Counted from the stretch's first letter, positions 1 to 8,602 are shown. The stretch: 64,000 bases of DNA from Clostridiales bacterium 38-18 (GCA_001897605.1 MKTL01000016.1:1-64000); one strand, 5' to 3'. A program made the numbers and translations. Notes: generated from the sequence alone by a model not told the origin.

Positions 1-186
1 AGGGAAAATGTGCTGTTTAATCAAATGCTGAGCTTATTATATTTAAGCTCTCCGTTTTCTTGACAGAGGACCAAGATTTCTGAGAAAATTCAATACTTAA
101 ATATTATCAAATTTATTAATGTCTTTCTATAAATAATATTCTTAGTAAGTAGGATAATTTAAGAAATGAATGATAATAATAGCATA

Positions 187-202
187 TGTTTCACGTGAAA
201 CA
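187..202. promoter_or_regulatory. parS: parS centromere site (ParB/Spo0J binding)
   Basis: The 16-bp sequence TGTTTCACGTGAAACA is a perfect palindrome and an exact match to the bacterial parS consensus known from Bacillus and many other bacteria. ParB binds it, spreads, and loads SMC, and the ParABS system segregates the origin region. It lies in non-coding DNA, and parS sites usually cluster near the origin. The neighbouring dnaX-recR and rpsF-dnaB blocks fit that position. Confidence 0.9.
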
Positions 203-627
203 TCGGAAAAAGCTCTAAATTTGACCTAGGTTTGCATTTAGTTCTAGTACATGGATTATATATACCATAATGATAAAAAATGCAAGAAGAAAGAAAATAA
301 AAAAAATGCTTTGAAACTATTGGAATATAGGGAATACCTTTAGACTCATGAAGTAAATTATCATATTAGTATGCTTAAATTGATAAAAAACCAATAATAG
401 AGAAAAAAAGAAATACAAAGAACTAAATAAACTATATCATAAAAGATAGATTAATAAGAAAAATAACTGATCAGCATTAAGATATTATTAGTAGTCGTTA
501 TATATATGATAAAGTAATAAAACATAAATCATTTAGTGTGAAAATATAGTGTTAGAAATAACGAAGATATGGATAAAAATCAATTGTAAACTAGGCACGA
601 CAAGGAATTAATGATTAAGTAAAGATG

Positions 628-845
628 ATAAAATATTAATAACAAATAATGAATAGCAAATGACAAATAATGAATAACAAATGACAAATTACAAATTACG
701 AATTACGAATGACAGAAGATTAATGATGAATGATGAATAACGAATGAGGAAAAATAAATGACAAATGACAAATGACAAATGATGAATAAAAAATGATACA
801 TGACAAATAACAAATTATTAATAGAAAATGATAAATAGAAAGATG
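628..845. repeat. Degenerate short tandem repeat block (ACAAATGA-type units)
   Basis: Over roughly 200 bp the sequence is built from imperfect 7-15 base units such as ACAAATG, AATGATGAATA and AATTACGAATTACG. Three near-exact ACAAATG units occur in a row around 760-780. It codes for nothing supportable in either direction. Such AT-rich repeats recur in intergenic DNA of many genomes; the function is unknown. Confidence 0.6.
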
Positions 846-1357
846 ATTGAGACAATTATTTATAGTTAGCCGATCGGATCGTTTGATGATAAATAATAAT
901 ATGAATAAGAACAGAAATAGATATACCACTAAAATAGAGATATCACTATAAAATGAATTGACTTTATTGTAAGTGAAATACAGTTAAGCGATAGTAGATA
1001 GTGGAAAAATGGAGGTAAAGTTATTAGCTCATCTGAATAGATTATAGTCTATTTAATTATATATTAGATCTGTATAGATGAAGTGTATGATGTATCAAAT
1101 AAGTAATAGCAGCACTATACTTAAACTAAATAGTAATAACTGATATCAACAAGCTTAATAATATTGAAGTAGACATTCAATTAAATAAAAGAAGGATTTA
1201 GGTACACTTTTTTAGCTTAATAGGTTAAGATAGATATAAGTGCAGTATTCTAATCCAACTGTATAAGTTAGTTTAAGTCACAATACTACTTTTCTTAATG
1301 GAAGTATAAATTTTGATCTATAGGAAATTTTACAAATATAAGCATACAGGAGAATTC

Positions 1358-2296
1358 ATGAGTTCATTTATAAACACTGAATTAAATAAAGATACCAGAA
1401 ATATACTATTTATTGTAAACCCAGTTGCTGGAAATGGAAAGACAAAGGAAATTTTACCACTTATCAAGGCAAAGCTTAATCCTCATAAAGATCATATTAG
1501 TTATAAAATAATAATCTCAAAATTTAAAGGTGACATAATTTCAGAGGTAAAAAAACACTATGATCAAGGCTACAGAGAATTTGTAGCGGTTGGTGGTGAT
1601 GGAACCTTATCTGAGTTAATCAATGGCTTTATCTTACCACTAAACGACAAACCCACAATTGGTATTATACCTATGGGAACAGGAAATGATTTTGTTAGAA
1701 ATTTAGATTCAAATCGAGATTTGGACAAAATATTTCAAACAATCATTGACCTAAAGTCAAAAACAATAGATGTTGGTGTGGTAAATAACTACTATTTTTT
1801 AAATGTTTGTTCATTCGGAATTGACGGTCCAATTATTGAAGATACAGACCGCTTAAAGAAATATATACCAGGTCAAGGATCTTATTTATTAAGTACAATA
1901 AAAGCTGGCTTGACATTTAAGGCTTCAGAGGTTTACTTAAAATATTCTGGACAAACTATTAAGGAAAAAATGATTTTGGTTGCAATTGGAAATGGGAAGT
2001 ACTTCGGTGGTGGCATGAAAATTTTTCCGGAAGCTCGGCTTGATGATGGCTATCTAGATATGGTAAAAGTAAAAAATGTAGGTAAAGTTAAGTTCGTAAA
2101 AGAGATGTCCAAAATTTACACAGGTAAGCTTGATCAGGTTGAAGAAGTGGCATATTCAAAAATTACAGAATTAGAAATTGATAATGAAGAAAAAAAATAT
2201 TGGATAAATGCGGATGGTAATTTAGTGGGAAGAACACCAGCAAAAGTGAAGATTATAAAAGAGGGAATCAAATATTTTGCTACTGATTTGGTATAA
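1358..2296 (+). CDS. Diacylglycerol/lipid kinase family protein (DagK/YegS type)
   Basis: A 312-residue soluble lipid kinase. Expected role: ATP-dependent phosphorylation of diacylglycerol or a related membrane lipid on the inner membrane face, recycling lipid head-group by-products. Seen: the DAGK catalytic signature NPVAGNGKT near the N-terminus, GGDGTLSEL (nucleotide-binding loop), and GTGNDFVR shortly after. The C-terminal part has the usual beta-rich domain with GNGKYFGGGM and a DDGYLD motif. A TTG start 45 bases upstream is open, but ATG 1358 has an AGGAG five bases before it and fits family length, so I chose it. The gene stands alone with no clear terminator behind it. The exact substrate cannot be told from sequence. 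Confidence 0.85.
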   Translation: MSSFINTELNKDTRNILFIVNPVAGNGKTKEILPLIKAKLNPHKDHISYKIIISKFKGDIISEVKKHYDQGYREFVAVGGDGTLSELINGFILPLNDKPTIGIIPMGTGNDFVRNLDSNRDLDKIFQTIIDLKSKTIDVGVVNNYYFLNVCSFGIDGPIIEDTDRLKKYIPGQGSYLLSTIKAGLTFKASEVYLKYSGQTIKEKMILVAIGNGKYFGGGMKIFPEARLDDGYLDMVKVKNVGKVKFVKEMSKIYTGKLDQVEEVAYSKITELEIDNEEKKYWINADGNLVGRTPAKVKIIKEGIKYFATDLV

Positions 2297-2418
2297 ATTG
2301 TAAAAAACATAGGGTCTTGGTTCAATTTTAATCTAATATGCTATAATTTTATATTAAATCTATTGAAAAGTGCTTAAACGCAAAAATTGAGAGATATAGA
2401 AAGAAATTAGGGGTTTTT

Positions 2419-3861
2419 ATGGATTCATCAATAAAAGATATTAAAAGTGTGTATATTGAAACTGGAAGACTAAATAGAAATGTAATTGAAAAGGAAATTG
2501 CGATATCTTGGTACAAATGTAAACTTCAGTCGCTGCATCCAGGAGATCAAATAAGAAGAAACTTTACTGATTCAAAATGTAATTTTGAATATAGATTTAA
2601 AAATTATGTAGATTCGATCATTGACGGAAAATATCAGTACATTTTAGCGAATAAGAATTTACATGTCTGTCATTCTAGATTAACTGATGACTTATTAAAG
2701 CAAATTAATAGCATTGATGATTTATATTTAGGCACGAACGCAGGTTATATCGCCAATAAAATAAAGTCAAATTATCAGGTAAGATATGACGAACACTTTT
2801 TAGACGCACTATCTATTTATTGTACTTGTGGCATATATTTAAGTGATGGGAATACGAGCTTTGGGACACTAACATTATTCTCTAAGGATGAAGTTTCAAG
2901 CTATGAGATCATTAAAATCGTTGAAACCCTAAATAAATACTATAAAAAAGAAACGTTTGAAGTTTTACCAGTTGAAGATGAGAGCAATGACTACGAATTG
3001 GCATTATCTGAGCTTTTTAATTATGATTTTGACTATTTTCAAGATTTTGAGTATAAAGTCAATCGATTAAGTAGTCAAATGAATACTTTTCTAGTTAAAG
3101 GAACCGCAGGATCAGGAAAAACAACACTTTGCCAATACTTTGCAATGAAAAAAACTGGTATTATAGGCTATTTTAATGCTGAGGATGTAAATAACTTGTT
3201 ACATGAGCAGTGTTTAATACGATTGTTGTCTCAAAATGATACAGTCATAATTGAAAGTATTGAAAAATTAAATGAATCATTATTAGGGTTGTTAACTGTT
3301 TACAGTGAAGGGTTAATAACACAAAAGTATAGCTTAAATCATAGTAATTACAAGTGTAAGACACTAATACTGTCAACTACTTATAGCGATTGTGAAAGCT
3401 CAGAGATAGATCTAGAAACTAAAGCATTTACAAAGCTTATATCTAAACTAACACTTTGTACTGTTAACTTGGTTAACAGTAGAGAATTTAAAGCTCAAAG
3501 TTATGATTTCGCCAAAAGAATCATTGAAAAAAGAAATATTAAAGCATCAAATAACTTCATTAAAAAGGTGGCTTTTGACTTAGAGCATACAGACTATAAG
3601 CATGCAATAGAGAATGTTGAAAACTCTCTTAAATTAAGTGTGAATGCGGCTTCAGACCAAGTAAGACTTCATATTAGTGACCATGAAATGAGCATGAAAA
3701 CATTAGAAGATTTTGAACTCGATTATATACAAATGGTATTTAGGCAATTAGATGAAAACATAGCTGCAACTGCTGAAGTATTGGGAATTGGAAGATCAAC
3801 GCTTTATAGAAAACTAGAAAAGTGTAAAATGTATCAAAATAACACACTTATAAACAAATGA
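2419..3861 (+). CDS. AcoR/NtrC-like regulator with degenerate AAA+ domain
   Basis: A 480-residue protein laid out like a sigma-54 activator of the AcoR family. The N-terminal segment carries the SWYKCK...LHP motif typical of those sensors (residues about 30-42), then a GAF-like region. A central P-loop domain has GTAGSGKTT near residue 230. The C-terminus ends in a Fis-type helix-turn-helix (ATAEVLGIGRSTLYRKL, about residues 452-468). The AAA+ part is short and eroded: I see no GAFTGA loop for contacting sigma-54 and no canonical Walker B acidic pair. It probably binds DNA but cannot open sigma-54 promoters. Start: ATG 2419 behind an AGGGG site. No target gene is evident beside it. Confidence 0.7.
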   Translation: MDSSIKDIKSVYIETGRLNRNVIEKEIAISWYKCKLQSLHPGDQIRRNFTDSKCNFEYRFKNYVDSIIDGKYQYILANKNLHVCHSRLTDDLLKQINSIDDLYLGTNAGYIANKIKSNYQVRYDEHFLDALSIYCTCGIYLSDGNTSFGTLTLFSKDEVSSYEIIKIVETLNKYYKKETFEVLPVEDESNDYELALSELFNYDFDYFQDFEYKVNRLSSQMNTFLVKGTAGSGKTTLCQYFAMKKTGIIGYFNAEDVNNLLHEQCLIRLLSQNDTVIIESIEKLNESLLGLLTVYSEGLITQKYSLNHSNYKCKTLILSTTYSDCESSEIDLETKAFTKLISKLTLCTVNLVNSREFKAQSYDFAKRIIEKRNIKASNNFIKKVAFDLEHTDYKHAIENVENSLKLSVNAASDQVRLHISDHEMSMKTLEDFELDYIQMVFRQLDENIAATAEVLGIGRSTLYRKLEKCKMYQNNTLINK

Positions 3862-3878
3862 TAAAGATCTCATAATGA

Positions 3879-3934
3879 AACAAGGCCGAAGACGTATCAA
3901 AATGCGACATATTTTGATTAGCTTCGGTCTTGTT
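3879..3934 (+). terminator. Hairpin after the AcoR-like regulator gene
   Basis: Arms AACAAGGCCGAAG (3879-3891) and CTTCGGTCTTGTT (3922-3934) pair along 13 bases with one G-U; an inner ATCAAAAT/ATTTTGAT stem extends it. It begins 18 bases past the stop codon. The U-tract is weak, so termination is likely but not certain. Confidence 0.55.
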
Positions 3935-4340
3935 AAGTTATGTAAAAGAATAAATTAATCAGATTGACTTAAGGCATATTAAATTCAGAGGTGCAAATTT
4001 GTAACTGATAGAGTAAAAAAGGCCGTTCAAAAAATAATAGGAGTAGAAATCAGCATAAATATTGATCATTATTGTAAATTAAAAAATCTTTGTTAATGAT
4101 TCAAATACAAACGTTTAAGAGAGTAACTGTTAATTAGAAATATAAATAGTTAATAATCAAATGTAAAATGTGTTAAGTTAACTATAATATTGTAAAGCTG
4201 TTTAATTAGAATATATAAGACTATCCATGTCCAATCTAATGATATTAATAGAATAAATAAAAATAGTATTTGAATAAAAGTAATAGTTTATGTAAAATTA
4301 GATATATAGTTCAAATCCAGTTTATATGCGAATTAAGTAA
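3935..4340. other. AT-rich intergenic region, no gene seen
   Basis: About 400 bp between the hairpin behind the AcoR-like gene and the operator-like repeat of the next cassette. No open frame with a ribosome binding site and no RNA gene is visible. It probably holds the promoter of the downstream cassette, but I cannot place a convincing -35/-10 pair. Confidence 0.5.
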
Positions 4341-4362
4341 TTTACAGTTAATTTACTGTAAA
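4341..4362. promoter_or_regulatory. Inverted repeat, operator candidate of the HTH cassette
   Basis: Perfect 8-base arms TTTACAGT (4341-4348) and ACTGTAAA (4355-4362) around a 6-base AT spacer, ending 16 bases before the GTG start at 4379. The placement just upstream of a gene for a small HTH protein suggests autoregulation; this is inferred. Confidence 0.45.
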
Positions 4363-4378
4363 CTATAGGGGGGTTGTT

Positions 4379-4789
4379 GTGTATAAGGTAAGTGATGTAG
4401 CCGAGCTTATCGGTGTAGAAAAAACTGAAATATTTGAAAAAATGATCACTCACAAAGCATTGCTAGATTTGAATATTTCCAAAATTGATGGTGTTACTTA
4501 TTTTGATGAAAGAGGATTCGAAATATTAAAGACGCTATTTTCCAAAAATGAAGATATCAATCAAGTAGATAAAATCGAAGTTAAACCGATTAAAAGTATT
4601 TCAAAGTTTGAGAGAGAACGTGATATTTTGTATGACAAAGTCGAAATACTTAAAAACGAGTTATATAACCTAGATTCAGAATTAGAGTTAAAGGATGAAA
4701 TGATCCAGAAATTTCAAGAAAAGTTACTAGAGGATGTAGAATTGCTAAATAAACTTCAATATCAAATGATGAAAAAATATGTGGAGTAG
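4379..4789 (+). CDS. Small HTH + coiled-coil DNA-binding protein (paralogue 1)
   Basis: 136 residues, not assigned to a named family. Residues 1-50 look like a MerR-type winged helix (MYKVSDVAELIGVEKTEIFEKM, then VTYFDERGFEIL), as in the N-terminus of RacA-like and some plasmid regulators. Residues about 75-130 are a charged coiled coil (ERERDILYDKVEILKNEL). The next gene encodes a paralogue with the same layout four bases downstream. GTG 4379 is chosen for the strong AGGGGGG site just upstream. It opens a tight four-gene unit ending in an envelope protein. It could be a regulator or a nucleoid-organising protein; the sequence does not decide. Confidence 0.65.
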   Translation: MYKVSDVAELIGVEKTEIFEKMITHKALLDLNISKIDGVTYFDERGFEILKTLFSKNEDINQVDKIEVKPIKSISKFERERDILYDKVEILKNELYNLDSELELKDEMIQKFQEKLLEDVELLNKLQYQMMKKYVE

Positions 4790-4792
4790 TAT

Positions 4793-5182
4793 ATGTATCG
4801 AGTGATAGAAGTAGCGAGAATGTTAGGTGTTAGTAAGGTAACTATTTATAAGAAAGTAAATAAAAATAAAAAGCTTCTTAAAAATCATATTCACACAAGG
4901 AGTAATATCACCTATATCGATGATACAGGCGTTGATATTATTAAAGACACAATTGAAATTAATTCTTCTGGATCTCTAGGCGGTATCAATGAGCTAGATG
5001 ATTTAAAAAAAGAGTATATTGATGATTTAACAGAAATGATTGATTATTTGAGTTCACAGATTCAAATCAAGAAAAAGCAGGTTCAAAAGAAAGATGAAAT
5101 AATTGAAACCTATAAAAGTATCTTAAAAAGCAATAGAGGAAAAATACAATATCTTGAAAGCAAGATAAATCAAGTAAACTAG
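4793..5182 (+). CDS. Small HTH + coiled-coil DNA-binding protein (paralogue 2)
   Basis: 129 residues, a diverged tandem duplicate of the preceding protein. The N-terminal helix-turn-helix is better preserved here (VIEVARMLGVSKVTIYKKV), followed by the same ITYIDDTGVDIIKD wing-like segment. Residues about 75-125 form a lysine/glutamate-rich coiled coil. It starts four bases after the upstream stop and ends 12 bases before the next start, so the genes are almost certainly co-transcribed. The paired coiled coils could let the two paralogues form a heterodimer. Function not known. Confidence 0.65.
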   Translation: MYRVIEVARMLGVSKVTIYKKVNKNKKLLKNHIHTRSNITYIDDTGVDIIKDTIEINSSGSLGGINELDDLKKEYIDDLTEMIDYLSSQIQIKKKQVQKKDEIIETYKSILKSNRGKIQYLESKINQVN

Positions 5183-5194
5183 GAGGATAAAGCT

Positions 5195-5908
5195 GTGGTA
5201 CCTAAGAAATCTATTTTTGAAAGAATGGGTTTGATTGAGCATACTCAAAAAGAAGAAGAATTCGGAATTGAAGAGTCTAATGAAGCCATTGACTTTGATA
5301 ACGTTCCTGAACCAGATTATGTACCTGACTTGACTCACATGGACTTAGACGTAAAAGAAGAAAAGAAAATTGAAATCACAGATGCAACTACTGAGAAATT
5401 ACTTGAACCACAAGGAAAGTTAAATGTGGATGATATTCCAAAAAATATCAGTGATAAGCTTGATTTAATCATCGGCGCTTACGAAAAAAACAAATTAATG
5501 ACCATCGATGAAATCTATCGAAATTCTCATCTAGAATCAGAAGTAAAAAAGACAATTTTTATGACCGATGTCTATCTTAAAGCAATTCCAGAGAACCTTC
5601 CTCTTGATATAAAGAGAGAAACGGTCTTAAATATTATGAACGTTTCAAATATCAGTTTAGATGATTTGTTAAACGATGCTTATAAGAGAATCGATTCACT
5701 CAATACAGTGTTAGAAGAAACGGTTTCAACAACTCAAGAAGTTTTCAATCGAAATGATGCTACCATAAGAGAGCTTGAGAAGAGAATTGAAGATATTAAG
5801 GAAATTAATAAAAATCGCAAAAAGTTCCAAGAAGATCAGAATACGATGATAGAATATGAAATTCAAAAAATTATCAATTTAGTCGAGTTTGTTAAGCCGA
5901 AGAAATAG
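5195..5908 (+). CDS. Acidic coiled-coil protein of unknown function
   Basis: 237 residues, no family recognised and no membrane segment. Residues 1-80 are strongly acidic and probably disordered (EEEFGIEESNEAIDFDN). The middle, about 85-170, looks helical (KNISDKLDLIIGAYEKN, then a Leu/Asn-rich stretch). Residues about 170-225 are a long coiled coil (NDATIRELEKRIEDIKEINK). The start is GTG 5195 behind a perfect AGGAGG. It is the third gene of the unit, 12 bases after the second HTH gene and three bases before the OmpA-like gene. It may be an adaptor between the DNA-binding and envelope members; that is inference from order alone. Confidence 0.6.
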   Translation: MVPKKSIFERMGLIEHTQKEEEFGIEESNEAIDFDNVPEPDYVPDLTHMDLDVKEEKKIEITDATTEKLLEPQGKLNVDDIPKNISDKLDLIIGAYEKNKLMTIDEIYRNSHLESEVKKTIFMTDVYLKAIPENLPLDIKRETVLNIMNVSNISLDDLLNDAYKRIDSLNTVLEETVSTTQEVFNRNDATIRELEKRIEDIKEINKNRKKFQEDQNTMIEYEIQKIINLVEFVKPKK

Positions 5909-5911
5909 CAT

Positions 5912-6568
5912 ATGGGTGAATATAATTTAACCAGAAAAGGTAAAATCGTCCTTTCTGTTTTCATTGCAATTCTTTTGACTGGATGGGTTTATTCAGGCCT
6001 CTATATTTTGAATTATTTAAAGGATAGAGCAGTTGTTAATGCTGAAGCGACTACTGAGGAAATTATTACTGAAAGTAGTGAGTTAAATTCAACTGATGTA
6101 ACTGAAGCCTCAACCGATACAACTGCAGAAGAATTAACTGAAGACAAACAAGAAAGTGAAGGCTCAGAGTCAAACATCTATTCGGTATACGATCTTGAGG
6201 ATTTAAAACTATTTAAAATAATCATATATTATGATAGTGAATTGAATAACATAATCCTTAGTAGTGAAGACCAAAAATCAATAGTTGAAATGCTTGCAAC
6301 TTACCCAGAAGAAGTTATTGCTGTTTCGGGATATATAAATGGGTATCCTAATTTTGAAAATAGTGATAAACTTAGACAAGAGTCATTAAATATGGCAGAG
6401 GATGTCAGAGACCTTTTGGTTAATAGTGGCATAGAGACAACCACAGTCAAGGTTTATGGCTTTGGAACTGATTATCCTATCTCCAAGGATTTTGGTAATC
6501 AAGATAAGAATAATCGGGTTGAGATTTATTTTGAAAATCATTACGTTATTGGTAGTCAGTCAAAATAG
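5912..6568 (+). CDS. Membrane-anchored OmpA-like domain protein
   Basis: 218 residues. One transmembrane helix lies near the N-terminus (about 10-33, KIVLSVFIAILLTGWVYSGL) after a short cytoplasmic tail, then a Thr/Glu/Ser-rich extracellular linker (about 43-90). The C-terminal domain (about 95-212) has the ending of OmpA-type peptidoglycan-binding domains: a helix with LRQESLNMAEDVRDLLVNSGI, then VYGFGTDYPI and NKNNRVEIYF-like residues. The family binds diaminopimelate-type peptidoglycan non-covalently. The ribosome binding site is weak, so translational coupling to the upstream gene is likely. It appears to be the envelope end of the cassette. The start could also be slightly off; no better ATG is seen. 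Confidence 0.65.
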   Translation: MGEYNLTRKGKIVLSVFIAILLTGWVYSGLYILNYLKDRAVVNAEATTEEIITESSELNSTDVTEASTDTTAEELTEDKQESEGSESNIYSVYDLEDLKLFKIIIYYDSELNNIILSSEDQKSIVEMLATYPEEVIAVSGYINGYPNFENSDKLRQESLNMAEDVRDLLVNSGIETTTVKVYGFGTDYPISKDFGNQDKNNRVEIYFENHYVIGSQSK

Positions 6569-6574
6569 TCATTC

Positions 6575-6650
6575 GCACTCGTAGCTCAGAGGATAGAGCA
6601 ATCGCCTCCTAAGCGATAGGTCGGATGTTCAAATCATCTCGGGTGCGCCA
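6575..6650 (+). tRNA. tRNA-Arg (anticodon CCT)
   Basis: A 76-base cloverleaf with CCA encoded. The acceptor stem GCACTCG pairs with CGGGTGC (one G-U). The D-arm GCTC..GAGC, anticodon stem ATCGC/GCGAT with loop CTCCTAA (anticodon CCT), and T-loop TTCAAAT are all present. Confidence 0.95.
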
Positions 6651-6660
6651 AAATGAATGA

Positions 6661-6696
6661 AAGCCTTGTAACTAAATAGTTGCAAGGCTTTATTTA
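6661..6696 (+). terminator. Intrinsic terminator of the tRNA-Arg transcript
   Basis: Arms AAGCCTTGTAACT (6661-6673) and AGTTGCAAGGCTT (6678-6690) pair with one G-U around an AAAT loop, then TATTTA. The group II intron begins at the base after this element. Confidence 0.85.
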
Positions 6697-8602
6697 GTGC
6701 GCCCAGCATGGGCGCAATCCAACGGGTGAAAGTCCCGAACACGCCCTAGTAGTGGGAAGTGTATAGCTTAAGCCAAGGGTGTCGTGGGTGATTGCGAATC
6801 TGAAGGAAGTCGGCGGCAAATCTCTGGTCTGACGAACAGAAATCACATCAGGCATCGGTTAAGGATAAGGCTACTAATCAAGTCAAAGTCCAATAACTAC
6901 TCGGAATTAACCGCCGTAAATGTGGCAGATAGATGGAGAGAAGGATTGCGTTCTTACCTGGGGAGATCTCACGGACGTTTAAGACACTATAGTCATTAAC
7001 GGTTGAAACAAGATTTATCGTGAGAAGTCAGCCGAGACCATAGTAGTGGTCATGTCGACGTGACCATGAAGGGTTGAACCTAAGGAGGTGAAAGTCAATG
7101 AATGTTACCGAAATCGGGACAAAAGAAAGCAGAACACATCGTAAAAGCGATGGCTACTGTCAGAGAGATAGTGCGGAACACAAAGGGTATGACAGAGCGC
7201 TTACCGAAACGAGGATAACTGAAAACAACATCACCGACGCAAGCAGTGAAGAGTATGGCCTACTTGAACAAATTCTAGACCCCGAAAACCTGAATAAAGC
7301 ATACAAACAAGTGAAGAGAAACAAAGGGTCGCACGGCGTGGATGGGATGAGTACAGATGAACTTCTGGAATATTTCAAACAAAACGGGAATACGTTAAGA
7401 AAAACCATACTAGACGGTAAATACCGTCCAAGTCCCGTCCGAAGGGTTGAAATCCCAAAAGATAATGGGAAGAAAAGACAGTTAGGCATACCGACAGCAG
7501 TAGACAGAGTCATCCAGCAAGCCATTATGCAAGTGCTATCACCTCTTTATGATGTGACATTTAGTGAGACAAGCTATGGCTTCCGCCCAAAGCGAAGTAC
7601 CCACGATGCACTGAGGAAATCCATAGAATATGCAAACGAAGGTTACACTTACGTTGTAGACATGGACCTCGAGAAGTTCTTTGACATCGTAAATCAATCG
7701 AAGATGATAGAAATACTATCAAGAACCATCAAAGATGGACGTGTCATCTCATTGATTCACAAATATCTTAGAGCGGGTGCAATCGTGAACAAGCGATTTG
7801 AGGAAACTCAAATCGGACTCGCGCAAGGTGGAAATCTAAGCCCGCTATGTAGTAACATCATGCTTAACGAGCTTGATAAAGAACTAGAGAGAAGAGGCAT
7901 ACGATTTGTTCGCTATGCAGACGACATCATGCTGTTTGCAAGGTGTAAGCGCAGTGCCGCAAGAATCATGGCACATATACTGCCATTCATCGAAAACAAG
8001 CTCAAATTACGTGTGAATAAAGAGAAGACCAAAGTAGCCTATATCGGCCATGTCAAGTTCTTGGGCTATGGATTCTATCCTAGCAAAGGCTCTAAGATAA
8101 AACTCAAAGTTCATAAGAAGAGCATCGTAAAGATGAAAGACAGAGTGTGTGAAATCACCTCTAGAAGTAGAGGTATCAGTTATGAAACCCTAAAACTCGA
8201 ACTGAAACAATATGTAAGGGGATGGGTCAATTACTTTAAACACGCGGACATGAGGATGTTACTGGAATCAACAGACGCTTGGTTGCGCCGTAGACTTCGT
8301 ATGTTCATTTGGAAGCGGTGTAAGAAAGTGAAGACGAGATACCGCCTGCTGAAACAACTTGGCTACAATCATCAAAACGCTATCAAGTATGCAAACACAA
8401 GAAAAGGCTACTGGTCAGTTGCCGGTAGCCAAATACTAAGCTGTTCTATTACAGATGATGTGCTTCGAAAAGCTGGTTATCTGTTCTTCTTGGACTATTT
8501 GAAATCTGTTAATGCGTAAACTTGGGAACCGCCGTATACCGAACGGTACGTACGGTGGTGTGAGAGGTCGGGAGGATTATTCAATTTTCCCTCCTACTCG
8601 AT
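6697..8602 (+). mobile_element. Group II intron with encoded reverse transcriptase
   Basis: About 1.9 kb retroelement. The 5' end starts GTGCGCCCAGCATGGGCGC, a known group II intron opening. Domain V is visible near 8524-8558: CCGCCGTA/TACGGTGG lower helix, TACC/GGTA upper helix with GAAC loop and a CG bulge. By position, the catalytic triad reads CGC rather than AGC. Domain VI follows (GGGAGG/CCCTCC) and the intron ends CCTACTCGAT at 8602. Insertion right after a terminator hairpin, the CGC triad and a maturase without endonuclease all fit group IIC habits, though class was not tested. GC content is clearly higher than in the flanks, suggesting transfer. Confidence 0.9.
7098..8519 (+). CDS. 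ltrA: Group II intron reverse transcriptase/maturase
   Basis: 473-residue intron-encoded protein that helps splice the intron RNA and copies it into new target sites. The reverse transcriptase fingers/palm is present (residues about 60-330), with QAIMQVLSP, TSYGFRP, QGGNLSPL and the catalytic YADDIML. The maturase (GIIM) domain follows (residues about 360-440, LKLELKQYVRGWVNYF). There is no HNH endonuclease at the C-terminus, which is normal for several bacterial classes that prime from other DNA ends. ATG 7098 has AAGGAGG ten bases ahead. The frame is intact, so the element may be active. Confidence 0.95.
   Translation: MNVTEIGTKESRTHRKSDGYCQRDSAEHKGYDRALTETRITENNITDASSEEYGLLEQILDPENLNKAYKQVKRNKGSHGVDGMSTDELLEYFKQNGNTLRKTILDGKYRPSPVRRVEIPKDNGKKRQLGIPTAVDRVIQQAIMQVLSPLYDVTFSETSYGFRPKRSTHDALRKSIEYANEGYTYVVDMDLEKFFDIVNQSKMIEILSRTIKDGRVISLIHKYLRAGAIVNKRFEETQIGLAQGGNLSPLCSNIMLNELDKELERRGIRFVRYADDIMLFARCKRSAARIMAHILPFIENKLKLRVNKEKTKVAYIGHVKFLGYGFYPSKGSKIKLKVHKKSIVKMKDRVCEITSRSRGISYETLKLELKQYVRGWVNYFKHADMRMLLESTDAWLRRRLRMFIWKRCKKVKTRYRLLKQLGYNHQNAIKYANTRKGYWSVAGSQILSCSITDDVLRKAGYLFFLDYLKSVNA

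Larger units (their letters stand above)
1..1357. other. AT-rich non-coding region with parS and degenerate repeats
   Basis: About 1.36 kb with no convincing gene. The only open frame (minus strand, 720-929) is a translation of the low-complexity repeat and has no ribosome binding site. The region holds a perfect parS palindrome (187-202), a repeat block (about 628-845), and a short hairpin at 30-50 (GAGCTTA/TAAGCTC) that might end an upstream gene. I see no cluster of DnaA boxes, so this is not obviously oriC itself. Confidence 0.7.

Noticed and set aside
720-929. Minus-strand frame rich in Phe/Ile/His
   Set aside because: It is the translation of the degenerate repeat block; apparent helices come from AT-rich repeats.
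6784-6999. 71-codon open frame upstream of the maturase gene
   Set aside because: It lies within the structured 5' domains of the group II intron and has no ribosome binding site or protein-like composition.
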